Assembly (NCBI GenBank): GCA_940337035.1
Contig: CALNHX010003578.1
Coordinates: forward strand, 1-64,000
Reading direction: 5' to 3'
From: Agriotes lineatus
Lineage: Eukaryota; Arthropoda; Insecta; Coleoptera; Elateridae
DNA length: 64,000 nucleotides
The position numbers and the translations under genes are program-made. The number at the start of each line of letters is the position of its first letter. Within the stretch, counting starts at the first letter, position 1. The notes below the pieces were generated by a model, which was given only the letters and a program-made list of their open reading frames with translations, did not search any database and was not told the DNA's origin. Shown in pieces: positions 1 through 12,115 of the stretch.

Positions 1-426
1 CCTAAGTTGATGCTAAAAGTCTCATATTTGTGTCAACAAAAACACAGGTTTCTTTAGAAAAATAATAATACGTGATCCAAACATCAATAGCAATTCAAAG
101 CAATTATAATTTTTAATAGAAATGTTATAACAAATATTTCCAATTAACATTATTGTATATTTTGAAAAATAAGGGTACTTGATTCTTGAGCCATTTTCAC
201 ATTTTCGAACCTCCCTCGTATACGAAAGGGGATATTTAAACTTTGGCAAGTGCATTTTAAGTTTGAGAACAAGCAGGGTCTTTTATAAAGAGTGTATTTT
301 TGTTGAGAAGTCAAAAATAAACTTTTTTCCCTCTTTATAACCCAATCCGGGGACATACTGTATATGTTAGTTTCAATATTTCATTGGTTTCTAAAATACC
401 TATACTTTTTTGTTTTTAATGTAGAA
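1..426. other. AT-rich flank with a possible splice acceptor
   Basis: No coding region can be supported here. A pyrimidine-rich run ending in TTTTAATGTAG at about 416-426 looks like a 3' splice site, and the reading frame after it stays open to about 640. The stretch may therefore be the end of an intron of the gene that follows. This is inference from local signals only. Confidence 0.35.
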
Positions 427-640
427 GATCATATAGTTGTCCGTTTGACATGGAAGAAAAAAATTAACTTAAAAGATTTTAAAGAAAAACTTGGTGAGGC
501 AAAAGAAGCTGCCTATCAAACAAATTTACAGAAGAAAGAAGTACGAAGCGAGAAAAAAGCTATGAAAAAAGAAGAGAAAAGGAAACGTATAATTCTTGAA
601 AATAAAATTAATGAACTTGCAGATAATGTGCCAAAATGGA
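427..640 (+). CDS. Lysine-rich exon leading into the repeat array (hypothetical, partial)
   Basis: An open frame of about 70 codons follows a good splice acceptor. The peptide is strongly basic and probably a coiled coil; it contains KEKLGEAKEAAYQTNLQKKE and then a run of K/E/R. I do not recognise the family. Its last codons (NELADNVPK) are already the first, shortened unit of the tandem array, so exon and array are continuous. The frame then reaches a stop (TAG at 643-645), while the array's own sense frame is shifted by one base, so a frameshift sits at about 630. It may be the 5' part of the gene whose basic and transposase-like parts lie beyond the array at 12116-13792, about 11.5 kb away. 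That link is inference. Confidence 0.35.
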
Positions 641-1186
641 AATAGCAGTACAAATGTTATTAACAGTCTTGAAATTAAAAATATTAAACCTGCACATAAT
701 GTACCAATATACCACAATGAAAATAGCAGTGCAAATGTTATTAACATGATTGAAAATAAAATTATTAAACCTGCACATAATGTACCAATATACCAAGATC
801 AAAATAGCAGTGCAAATGTTATTAACATTATTGAAAATAAAATTATTAAACCTGCACATAATGTACCAATATACCAAAATGAAAATAGCAGTGCAAATGT
901 TATTAACATTATTGAAAATAAAATTATTAAACCTGTACATAACGTACCAATACACCAAAATGAAAATAGCAGTGCGAATGTTATTAACATTATTCAAAAT
1001 AAAATTATTAAACCTGCCCATAATGTAACAATATACCAAAATGCAAATAACAGTGCAAATGTTATTAACATATTGAAAATAAAATTATTAAACCTGGACA
1101 TAATGTACCAATATACCACAATGAAAATAGCAGTGCAAATGTTATTAACATTATTGAAAATAGCAGTGCAAATGTTATTAACATGA

Positions 1187-4100
1187 TTGAAAATAAAATT
1201 ATTAAACCTGCACATAATGTACCAATATACCAAAATGAAAATAGCAGTGCAAATGTTATTAACATTATTGAAAATAAAGTTATTAAACCTGGACATAATG
1301 TACCAATATACCACAATGAAAATAGCAGTGCAAATGTTATTAACATTATTAAAAATAGCAGTGCAAATGTTATTAACATGATTGAAAATAAAATTATTAA
1401 ACCTGCACATAATGTACCAATATACCAAAATCAAAATAGCAGTGCAAATGTTATTAACATTATTGCAAATAAAATTATTAAACCTGCACATAATGTACCA
1501 ATATACCAAAATGAAAATAGCAGTGCAAATGTTATTAACATTATTGAAAATAAAATTATTAAACCTGTACATAACGTAACAATACACCAAAATGAAAATA
1601 GCAGTGCGAATGTTATTAACATTATTGAAAATAAAATTATTAAACCTGCACATAATGTAACAATATACCAAAATGCAAATAACAGTGCAAATGTTATTAA
1701 CATATTGAAAATAAAATTATTAAACCTGCACATAATGTACCAATATACCAAAATGAAAATAGCAGTGCAAATGTTATTAACATGATTGAAAATAAAATTA
1801 TTAAACCTGCACATAATTTACCAAAATACCAAAATCAAAATAGCAGTGCAAATGTTATTAACACTATTGAAAATAAAATTATTAAACCTGCACATAATGT
1901 ACCAATATACCACAATGAAAATAGCAGTGCAAATGTTATTAACATTATTGAAAATAGCAGTGCAAATGTTATTAACGATTGAAAATATAATTATTAAACC
2001 TACACATAATGTACCAATATACCAAAATGAAAATAGCAGTGCAAATGTTATTAACATTATTGAAAATAAAATTATTAAACCTGCACATAATGTACCAATA
2101 TACCACAATGAAAATAGCAGTGCAAATGTTATTAACATGATTGAAAATAAAATTATTAAACCTGCACATAATGTAACAATATACCAAAATCAAAATAGCA
2201 GTACCAATATACCACAATGAAAATAGCAGTGCAATTGTTATTAACATTATTGAAAATAGCAGTGCAAAAGTTATTAATATGATTGAAAATAAAAATTATT
2301 AAACCTGCACATAAATGTACCAATATACCACAATGAAAAATAGCAGTGCAAATGTTATTAACATGATTGAAAATAAAATTATTAAACCTGCACATAATGT
2401 AACAATATACCAAAATCAAAATAGCTGTGCAAATGTTAATTACATTATTATGAAACCTGCACATAATGTACCAATATACCACAATGAAAATAGGCAGTGC
2501 AATTGTTATTAACATTATTGAAAATAGCAGTGCAAAAGTTATTAATATGATTGAAAATAAAATTATTAAACCTGCACATAATGTACCAATATACCACAAT
2601 GAAAATAGCAGTGCAAATGTTATTAACATTATTGAAAATAAAATTATTAAACCTGCACATAATGTAACAATATACCAAAATCAAAATAGCAGTGCAAATG
2701 TTAATTACATTATTATGAAAACCTGCACATAATGTACCAATATACCACAATGAAAATAGCAGTGCAATTGTTATTAACATTATTGAAAATAGCAGTGCAA
2801 AAGTTATTAATATGATTGAAAATAAAATTATTAAACCTGCACATAATGTACCAATATACCAAAATGAAAATAGCAGTGCAATTGTTATTAACATTATTGA
2901 AAATAGCAGTGCAAAAGTTATTAAGTATGATTGAAAAATAAAATTATTTAAAACCTGCACATAATGTACCAATATACCACAATGAAAATAGCAGTGCAAT
3001 TGTTATTAACATTATTGAAAATAGCAGGTGCAAAAGTTATTAATATGATTGAAAATAAAATTATTAAACCTGCACATAATGTACCAATATACCAAAATGA
3101 AAATAGCAGTGCAATTGTTATTAACATTATTGAAAATAGCAGTGCAAAAGTTATTAATATGATTGAAAATAAAATTATTAAACCTGCACATAATGTACCA
3201 ATATACCACAATGAAAATAGCAGTGCAATTGTTATTACATTATTGAAAATAGCAGTGCAAAAGTTATTAATATGATTGAAAATAAAATTATTAAACCTGC
3301 ACATAATGGTACCAATATACCAAAATGAAAATAGTCAGTGCAATTGTTATTGACATTATTGAAAATAGCAGTGCAAAAGTTATTAATATGATTGAAAATA
3401 AAATTATTAAACCTGCACATAATGTACCAATATACCAAAATGAAAATAGCAGTGCAAATGTTATTAACATTATTGAAAATAAAGTTATTAAACCTGGGAC
3501 ATAATGTACCAATATAACCACAATGAAAATAGCAGTGCAAATGTTATTAACATTATTAAAAATAGCAGTGCAAATGTTATTTAACATGATTGAAAATAAA
3601 ATTATTAAACCTGCACATAATGTACCAATATACCAAAATCAAAATAGCAGTGCAAATGTTATTAACATTATTGCAAAATAAAATTATTAAACCTGCACAT
3701 AATGTACCAATATACCAAAATGAAAATAGCAGTGCAAATGTTATTAACATTATTGAAAATAAAATTATTAAACCTGTACATAACGTAACAATACACCAAA
3801 ATGAAAATAGCAGTGCGAATGTTATTAACATTATTGAAAATAAAATTACTAAACCTGCACATAATGTAACAATATACCAAAAATGCAAATAACAGTGCAA
3901 ATGTTATTAACATATTGAAAATAAAAATTATTAAACCTGCACCTAATGTACCAATATACCAAAATGAAAATAGCAGTGCAAATGTTATTAACATGATTGA
4001 AAATAAAATTATTTAAACCTGCACATAATGTACCAATATACCAAAATCAAAATAGCAGTGCAAACTGTTATTAACACTATTGAAAATAAAATTATTAAAC

Positions 4101-4360
4101 CTGCACATAATGTACCAATATACCACAATGAAAATAGCAGTGCAAATGTTATTAACATTATTGAAAATAGCAGTGCAAATGTTATTAACGATTGAAAATA
4201 TAATTATTAAACCTACACATAATGTACCAATATACCAAAATGAAAATAGCAGTGCAAATGTTATTAACATTATTGAAAATAAAATTATTAAACCTGCACA
4301 TAATGTACCAATATACCACAATGCAAATAGCAGTGCAAATGTTATTAACTTGATTGAAAA
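1187..4360 (+). repeat. About 2.2-kb higher-order duplication inside the array
   Basis: The rare unit order at about 1187-2140 recurs about 2.21 kb downstream, at about 3395-4355. Diagnostic variants shared by both copies include KPVHNVTIHQNE followed by NVTIYQNANNSANVIN, and a unit ending in NVIND with a stop and then an ATATAATTATTAAACCTACAC segment (1972 and 4185). The second copy carries extra single-base insertions relative to the first. This shows duplication of a multi-unit block after the units had diverged. Confidence 0.75.
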
Positions 4361-7300
4361 ATAAAATTATTAAACCTGCACATAATGTAACAATTATACC
4401 ACAATGAAAATTGCAGTGCAATTGTTATTAACATTATTGAAAATAGCAGTGCAAAAGTTATTAATATGATTGAAAATAAAATTATTAAACCTGCACATAA
4501 TGTACCAATATACCACAATGAAAATAGCAGTGCAAATGTTATTAACATTATTGAAAATAAAATTATTAAACCTGCACATAATGTAACAATATACCAAAAT
4601 CAAAATAGCAGTGCAAATGTTAATTACATTATTATGAAACCTGCACATAATGTACCAATATACCACAATGAAAATAGCAGTGCAATTGTTATTAACATTA
4701 TTGAAAATAGCAGTGCAAAAGTTATTAATATGATTGAAAATAAAATTATTAAACCTGCACATAATGTACCAATATACCAAAATGAAAATAGCAGTGCAAT
4801 TGTTATTAACATTATTGAAAATAGCAGTGCAAAAGTTATTAATATGATTGAAAATAAAATTATTAAACCTGCACATAATGTACCAATATACCAAAATGAA
4901 AATAGCAGTGCAATTGTTATTAACATTATTGAAAATAGCAGTGCAAAAGTTATTAATATGATTGAAAATAAAATTATTAAACCTGCACAATAATGTACCA
5001 ATATACCAAAAATGAAAATAGCAGTGCAATTGTTATTAACTATTATTGAAAATAGCAGTGCAAAAGTTATTAATATGATTGAAAATAAATTATTAAACCT
5101 GCACATAATGTACCAATATACCAAAAATGAAAATAGCAGTGCAATTGTTATTAACATTATTGAAAATAGCAGCTGCAAAAGTTATTAATATGATTGAAAA
5201 TAAAATTCTTTAAACCTGCACATAATGTACCAATATACCACAATGAAAATAGCAGTGCAAATGTTATTAACATGATAGAAAATAAAATTATTAAACCTGC
5301 ACATATTGTACCAATATACCACAATGAAAATAGCAGTGGCAAATGTTATTAACATTATTGAAAATAAAATTATTTAAACCTGCACATAATGTAACAATAT
5401 ACCAAAATCAAAATAGCAGTGCAAATGTTAATTACATTATTATGAAACCTGCACATAATGTACCAATATACCACAATGAAAATAGCAGTGCAATTGTTAT
5501 TAACATTATTGAAAATAGCAGTGCAAAAGTTATTAATATGATTGAAAATAAAATTATTCAAAACCTGCACATAATGTACCAATATACCAGCAATGAAAAT
5601 AGCAGTGCAATTGTTATTAACATTATTGAAAATAGCAGTGCAAAAGTTATTAATATGATTGAAAATAAAATTATTAAACCTGCACATAATGTACCAATAT
5701 ACCAAAATGAAAATAGCAGTGCAATTGTTATTAACATTATTGAAAATAGCAGTGCAAAAGTTATTAATATGATTGAAAATAAAATTATATAAACCTGCAC
5801 ATAATGTACCCAATATACCAAAATGAAAATAGCAGTGCAATTGTTATTAACATTATTGAAAATAGCAGGTGCAAAAGTTATTAATATGATTGAAAATAAA
5901 ATTATTAAACCTGCACATAATGTACCAATATACCACAATGGAAAATAGCAGTTGCAATTGTTATTAACATTATTGAAAATAGCAGTGCAAAAGTTATTAA
6001 TATGATTGAAAATAAAATTATTAAACCTGCACATAATGTACCAATATACCACAATGAAAATAGCAGTGCAATTGTTATTAACATTATTGAAAATAGCAGT
6101 GCAAAAGTTATTAATATGATTGAAAATAAAATTATTAAACCTGCACATAATGTACCAATTATACCACAATGAAAATTAGCAGTGCAATTGTTATTAACAT
6201 TATTGAAAATAGCAGTGCAAAAGTTATTAATATGATTGAAATAAAATATTAAACCTGCACATAATGTACCAATATACCACAATGAAAATAGCAGTGCAAT
6301 TGTTATTAACATTATTGAAAATAGCAGTGCAAAAGTTATTAATATGATTGAAAATAAAATTATTTAAACCTGCACATAATGTACCAATATACCACAATGA
6401 AAATAGCAGTGCAATTGTTATTAACATTATTGAAAATAGCAGTGCAAAAGTTATTAATATGATTGAAAATAAAATTATTAAACCTGCACATAATGTACCA
6501 ATATACCAAAATGAAAATAGCAGTGCAATTGTTATTAACATTATTGAAAATAGCAGTGCAAAAGTTATTAATATGATTGAAAATAAAATTATTAAACCTG
6601 CACATAATGTACCAATATACACAAAATGAAAATAGCAGTGCAATTGTTATTAACATTATTGAAAATAGCAGTGCAAAAGTTATTAATATGATTGAAAATA
6701 AAATTATTAAACCTGCACATAATGTACCAATATACCACAATGAAAATAGCAGTGCAATTGTTATTAACATTATTGAAAATAGCAGTGCAAAAGTTATTAA
6801 TATGATTGAAAATAAAATTATTAAACCTGCACATAATGTACCAATATACCAAAATGAAAATAGCAGTGCAATTGTTATTAACATTATTGAAAATAGCAGT
6901 GCAAAAGTTATTAATATGATTGAAAATAAAATTATTAAACCTGCACATAATGTACCAATATACCAAAATGAAAATAGCAGTGCAATTGTTATTAACATTA
7001 TTGAAAATAGCAGTGCAAAAGTTATTAATATGATTGAAAATAAAATTATTAAACCTGCACATAATGTACCAATATACCACAATGAAAATAGCAGTGCAAA
7101 TGTTATTAACATGATTGAAAATAAAATTATTAAAACCTGCACATATTGTACCAATATACCACAATGAAAATAGCAGTGCAAATGTTATTAACATTATTGA
7201 AAATAAAATTATTAAACCTGCACATAATGTAACAATATACCAAAATCAAAATAGCAGTGCAAATGTTAATTACATTATTATGAAACCTGCACATAATGTA

Positions 7301-7677
7301 CCAATATACCACAATGAAAAATAGCAGTGCAATTGTTATTAACATTATTGAAAATAGCAGTGCAAAAGTTATTAATATGATTGAAAATAAAATTATTAAA
7401 CCTGCACATAATGTACCCAATATACCACAATGAAAAATAGCAGTGCAATTGTTATTAACATTATTGAAAATAGCAGTGCAAAAGTTATTAATATGATTGA
7501 AAATAAAATTATTAAACCTGCACATAATGTACCAATATACCACAATGAAAATAGCAGTGCAAATGTTATTAACATGATTGAAAATAAAATTATCTAAACC
7601 TGCACATAATGTACCAATATACCAAAATCAAAATAGCAGTGCAAATGTTAATTACATTATTATGAAACCTGCACATA

Positions 7678-9582
7678 ATGTACCAAATATACCACAATGA
7701 AAATAGCAGTGCAATTGTTATTAACATTATTGAAAATAGCAGTGCAAAAGTTATTAATATGATTGAAAATAAAATTATTAAACCTGCACATAATGTACCA
7801 ATATACCACAATGAAAATAGCAGTGAAATTGTTATAAACATTATTGAAAATAGCAGTGCAAAAGTTATTAATATGATTGAAAATAAAATTATTAAACCTG
7901 CACATAATGTACCAATATACCAAAATGAAAATAGCAGTGCAATTGTTATTAACATTATTGAAAATAGCAGTGCAAAAGTTATTAATATGATTGAAAATAA
8001 AATTATTAAACCTGCACATAATGTACCAATATACCACAATGAAAATAGCAGTGAAATTGTTATTAACATTATTGAAAATAGCAGTGCAAAAGTTATTAAT
8101 ATGATTGAAAATAAAATTATTAAACCTGCACATAATGTACCAATATACCAAAATGAAAATAGCAGTGCAATTGTTATTAACATTATTGAAAATAGCAGTG
8201 CAAAAGTTATTAATATGATTGAAAATAAAATTATTAAACCTGCACATAATGTACCAATATACCACAATGAAAATAGCAGTGAAATTGTTATTAACATTAT
8301 TGAAAATAGCAGTGCAAAAGTTATTAATATGATTGAAAATAAAATTATTAAACCTGCACATAATGTACCAATATACCAAAATGAAAATAGCAGTGCAATT
8401 GTTATTAACATTATTGAAAATAGCAGTGCAAAAGTTATTAATATGATTGAAAATAAAATTATTAAACCTGCACATAATGTACCAATATACCACAATGAAA
8501 ATAGCAGTGCAATTGTTATTAACATTATTGAAAATAGCAGTGCAAAAGTTATTAATATGATTGAAAATAAAATTATTAAACCTGCACATAATGTACCAAT
8601 ATACCAAAATGAAAATAGCAGTGCAATTGTTATTAACATTATTGAAAATAGCAGTGCAAAAGTTATTAATATGATTGAAAATAAAATTATTAAACCTGCA
8701 CATAATGTACCAATATACCAAAATGAAAATAGCAGTGCAATTGTTATTAACATTATTGAAAATAGCAGTGCAAAAGTTATTAATATGATTGAAAATAAAA
8801 TTATTAAACCTGCACATAATGTACCAATATACCACAATGAAAATAGCAGTGCAATTGTTATTAACATTATTGAAAATAGCAGTGCAAAAGTTATTAATAT
8901 GATTGAAAATAAAATTATTAAACCTGCACATAATGTACCAATATACCACAATGAAAATAGCAGTGCAATTGTTATTAACATTATTGAAAATAGCAGTGCA
9001 AAAGTTATTAATATGATTGAAAATAAAATTATTAAACCTGCACATAATGTACCAATATACCACAATGAAAATAGCAGTGCAATTGTTATTAACATTATTG
9101 AAAATAGCAGTGCAAAAGTTATTAATATGATTGAAAATAAAATTATTAAACCTGCACATAATGTACCAATATACCACAATGAAAATAGCAGTGCAATTGT
9201 TATTAACATTATTGAAAATAGCAGTGCAAAAGTTATTAATATGATTGAAAATAAAATTATTAAACCTGCACATAATGTACCAATATACCACAATGAAAAT
9301 AGCAGTGCAATTGTTATTAACATTATTGAAAATAGCAGTGCAAAAGTTATTAATATGATTGAAAATAAAATTATTAAACCTGCACATAATGTACCAATAT
9401 ACCAAAATGAAAATAGCAGTGCAATTGTTATTAACATTATTGAAAATAGCAGTGCAAAAGTTATTAATATGATTGAAAATAAAATTATTAAACCTGCACA
9501 TAATGTACCAATATACCAAAATGAAAATAGCAGTGCAATTGTTATTAACATTATTGAAAATAGCAGTGCAAAAGTTTATTAA
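7678..9582 (+). CDS. Longest uninterrupted sense frame of the array (634 codons, hypothetical)
   Basis: Sixteen or so consecutive 114-bp units are open without a single indel. Each unit reads ENSSAKVINMIENKIIKPAH then NVPIYHNE or NVPIYQNE. The first six units alternate HNENSSE and QNENSSA, which is a 228-bp dimer period; later units are nearly identical. The peptide is composed mostly of Asn, Ile, Ser, Glu, Lys and Pro, has no signal peptide or membrane span, and contains an N-S-S sequon per repeat. No start codon context or promoter supports translation from the first Met. It is best seen as an internal piece of a longer repetitive reading frame. It could equally be a non-coding satellite that stays open because its period is divisible by three. 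The reverse frames over the same bases (7590-9551 and 7660-9894) are open too. Confidence 0.35.
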   Translation: MYQIYHNENSSAIVINIIENSSAKVINMIENKIIKPAHNVPIYHNENSSEIVINIIENSSAKVINMIENKIIKPAHNVPIYQNENSSAIVINIIENSSAKVINMIENKIIKPAHNVPIYHNENSSEIVINIIENSSAKVINMIENKIIKPAHNVPIYQNENSSAIVINIIENSSAKVINMIENKIIKPAHNVPIYHNENSSEIVINIIENSSAKVINMIENKIIKPAHNVPIYQNENSSAIVINIIENSSAKVINMIENKIIKPAHNVPIYHNENSSAIVINIIENSSAKVINMIENKIIKPAHNVPIYQNENSSAIVINIIENSSAKVINMIENKIIKPAHNVPIYQNENSSAIVINIIENSSAKVINMIENKIIKPAHNVPIYHNENSSAIVINIIENSSAKVINMIENKIIKPAHNVPIYHNENSSAIVINIIENSSAKVINMIENKIIKPAHNVPIYHNENSSAIVINIIENSSAKVINMIENKIIKPAHNVPIYHNENSSAIVINIIENSSAKVINMIENKIIKPAHNVPIYHNENSSAIVINIIENSSAKVINMIENKIIKPAHNVPIYQNENSSAIVINIIENSSAKVINMIENKIIKPAHNVPIYQNENSSAIVINIIENSSAKVY

Positions 9583-10005
9583 TATGATTGAAAATAAAAT
9601 TATTAAACCTGCACATAATGTACCAATATACCACAATGAAAATAGCAGTGCAATTGTTATTAACATTATTGAAAATAGCAGTGCAAAAGTTATTAATATG
9701 ATTGAAAATAAAATTATTAAACCTGCACATAATGTACCAATATACCAAAATGAAAATAGCAGTGCAATTGTTATTAACATTATTGAAAATAGCAGTGCAA
9801 AAGTTATTAATATGATTGAAAATAAAATTATTAAACCTGCACATAATGTACCAATATACCAAAATGAAAATAGCAGTGCAATTGTTATTAACATTATTGA
9901 AAATAGCAGTGCAAAAGTTATTAATATGATTTGAAAATAAAATTATTAACCTGCACATAATGTACCATATACCACAATGAAAATAGCAGTGCAAATGTTA
10001 TTAAC

Positions 10006-11505
10006 ATGATTGAAAATAAAATTATTAAACCTGCACATATTGTACCAATATACCACAATGAAAATAGCAGTGCAAATGTTATTAACATTATTGAAAATAA
10101 AATTATTAAACCTGCACATAATGTAACAATATACCAAAATCAAAATAGCAGTGCAAATGTTAATTACATTATTATGAAACCTGCACATAATGTACCAATA
10201 TACCACAATGAAAATAGCAGTGCAATTGTTATTAACATTATTGAAAATAGCAGTGCAAAAGTTATTAATATGATTGAAAATAAAATTATTAAACCTGCAC
10301 ATAATGTACCAATATACCACAATGAAAATAGCAGTGCAATTGTTATTAACATTATTGAAAATAGCAGTGCAAAAGTTATTAATATGATTGAAAATAAAAT
10401 TATTAAACCTGCACATAATGTACCAATATACCACAATGAAAATAGCAGTGCAAATGTTATTAACATGATTGAAAATAAAATTATTAAACCTGCACATAAT
10501 GTACCAATATACCAAAATGAAAATAGCATTGCAAATGTTATTTACATTATTGAAAATAAAATTATTAAACCTGCATATAATGTACCAATATACCACAATG
10601 AAAATAGCAGTGAAATTGTTATTAACATTATTGAAAATAGCAGTGCAAAAGTTATTAATATGATTGAAAATAAAATTATTAAACCTGCACATAATGTACC
10701 AATATACCAAAATGAAAATAGCAGTGCAATTGTTATTAACATTATTGAAAATAGCAGTGCAAAAGTTATTAATATGATTGAAAATAAAATTATTAAACCT
10801 GCACATAATGTACCAATATACCACAATGAAAATAGCAGTGCAAATGTTATTAACATGATTGAAAATAAAATTATTAAACCTGCACATATTGTACCAATAT
10901 ACCACAATGAAAATAGCAGTGCAAATGTTATTAACATTATTGAAAATAAAATTATTAAACCTGCACATAATGTAACAATATACCAAAATCAAAATAGCAG
11001 TGCAAATGTTAATTACATTATTATGAAACCTGCACATAATGTACCAATATACCACAATGAAAATAGCAGTGCAATTGTTATTAACATTATTGAAAATAGC
11101 AGTGCAAAAGTTATTAATATGATTGAAAATAAAATTATTAAACCTGCACATAATGTACCAATATACCACAATGAAAATAGCAGTGCAATTGTTATTAACA
11201 TTATTGAAAATAGCAGTGCAAAAGTTATTAATATGATTGAAAATAAAATTATTAAACCTGCACATAATGTACCAATATACCACAATGAAAATAGCAGTGC
11301 AAATGTTATTAACATGATTGAAAATAAAATTATTAAACCTGCACATAATGTACCAATATACCAAAATGAAAATAGCATTGCAAATGTTATTTACATTATT
11401 GAAAATAAAATTATTAAACCTGCATATAATGTACCAATATACCACAATGAAAATAGCAGTGAAATTGTTATTAACATTATTGAAAATAGCAGTGCAAGTT
11501 ATTAA
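10006..11505 (+). repeat. 849-bp higher-order repeat, two copies
   Basis: The block starting with KPAHIVPIYHNE at about 10006 is repeated exactly 849 bp later, at about 10855. The order of six different unit types is the same in both copies, including the NYIIMKPAH unit and the unit with NSIANVIYIIEN. The two copies look almost identical over their overlap. The whole 499-codon sense frame is open across both. Confidence 0.85.
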
Positions 11506-12115
11506 TATGATTGAAAATTAAATTATTAAACCTGCACATAATGTACCAATATACCAAAATGAAAATAGCAGTGCAAATGTTATTAACATTATTGAAAATA
11601 AAATTATTAAACCTGCACATAATGTACCAATATACCACAATGAAAATAGCAGTGCAATTGTTATTAACATTATTGAAAATAGCAGTGCAAAAGTTATTAA
11701 TATGATTGAAAATAAAATTATTAAACCTGCACATAATGTACCAATATACCACAATGAAAATAGCAGTGCAAATGTTATTAACATGATTGAAAATAAAATT
11801 ATTAAACCTGTACATAATGTACCAATATACCAAAATGAAAATAGCATTGCAAATGTTATTTACATTATTGAAAATAAAATTATTAAACCTGCATATAATG
11901 TACCAATATACCACAATGAAAATAGCAGTGAAATTGTTATTAACATTATTGAAAATAGCAGTGCAAGTTATTAATATGATTGAAAATAAAATTATTAAAC
12001 CTGCACATAATGTACCAATATACCAAAATGAAAATAGCAGTGCAAATGTTATTAACATTATTGAAAATAAAATTATTAAACCTATACATAATGTACCAAA
12101 ATGAAAATAGCAGTG

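Larger units (their letters stand above)
620..12115 (+). repeat. 11.5-kb coding-type minisatellite, 81-bp and 114-bp units
   Basis: The stretch is tandem copies of one unit. The short form is 81 bp (27 codons) and carries KIIKPAHNVPIYQNENSSAN plus VINIIEN. The long form is 114 bp (38 codons): the short unit with a 33-bp internal duplication (NSSAIVINIIE followed by NSSAKVINMIE). A third variant has NYIIMKPAH. Every unit length is a multiple of three, so frames are kept across units. Two reverse-strand frames are open for most of the length, and the second forward frame is open in the 81-bp units. Units at the left edge are mostly 81 bp, and those at 7.7-9.9 kb are almost all 114 bp. Single-base insertions break the frame often between 2.28 and 7.68 kb. 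The sense peptide is Asn/Ile-rich and resembles no domain I know. Confidence 0.95.

Noticed and set aside
7590..9894. Reverse-strand frames of 653 and 744 codons, one very hydrophobic and membrane-protein-like
   Set aside because: They are shadows of the tandem array: a period divisible by three keeps several frames open at once. No start context, splice signal or flanking coding sequence supports them.
620..12115. CRISPR-like array of direct repeats
   Set aside because: The whole unit repeats, with no unique spacers of constant length, and the DNA is plainly eukaryotic.
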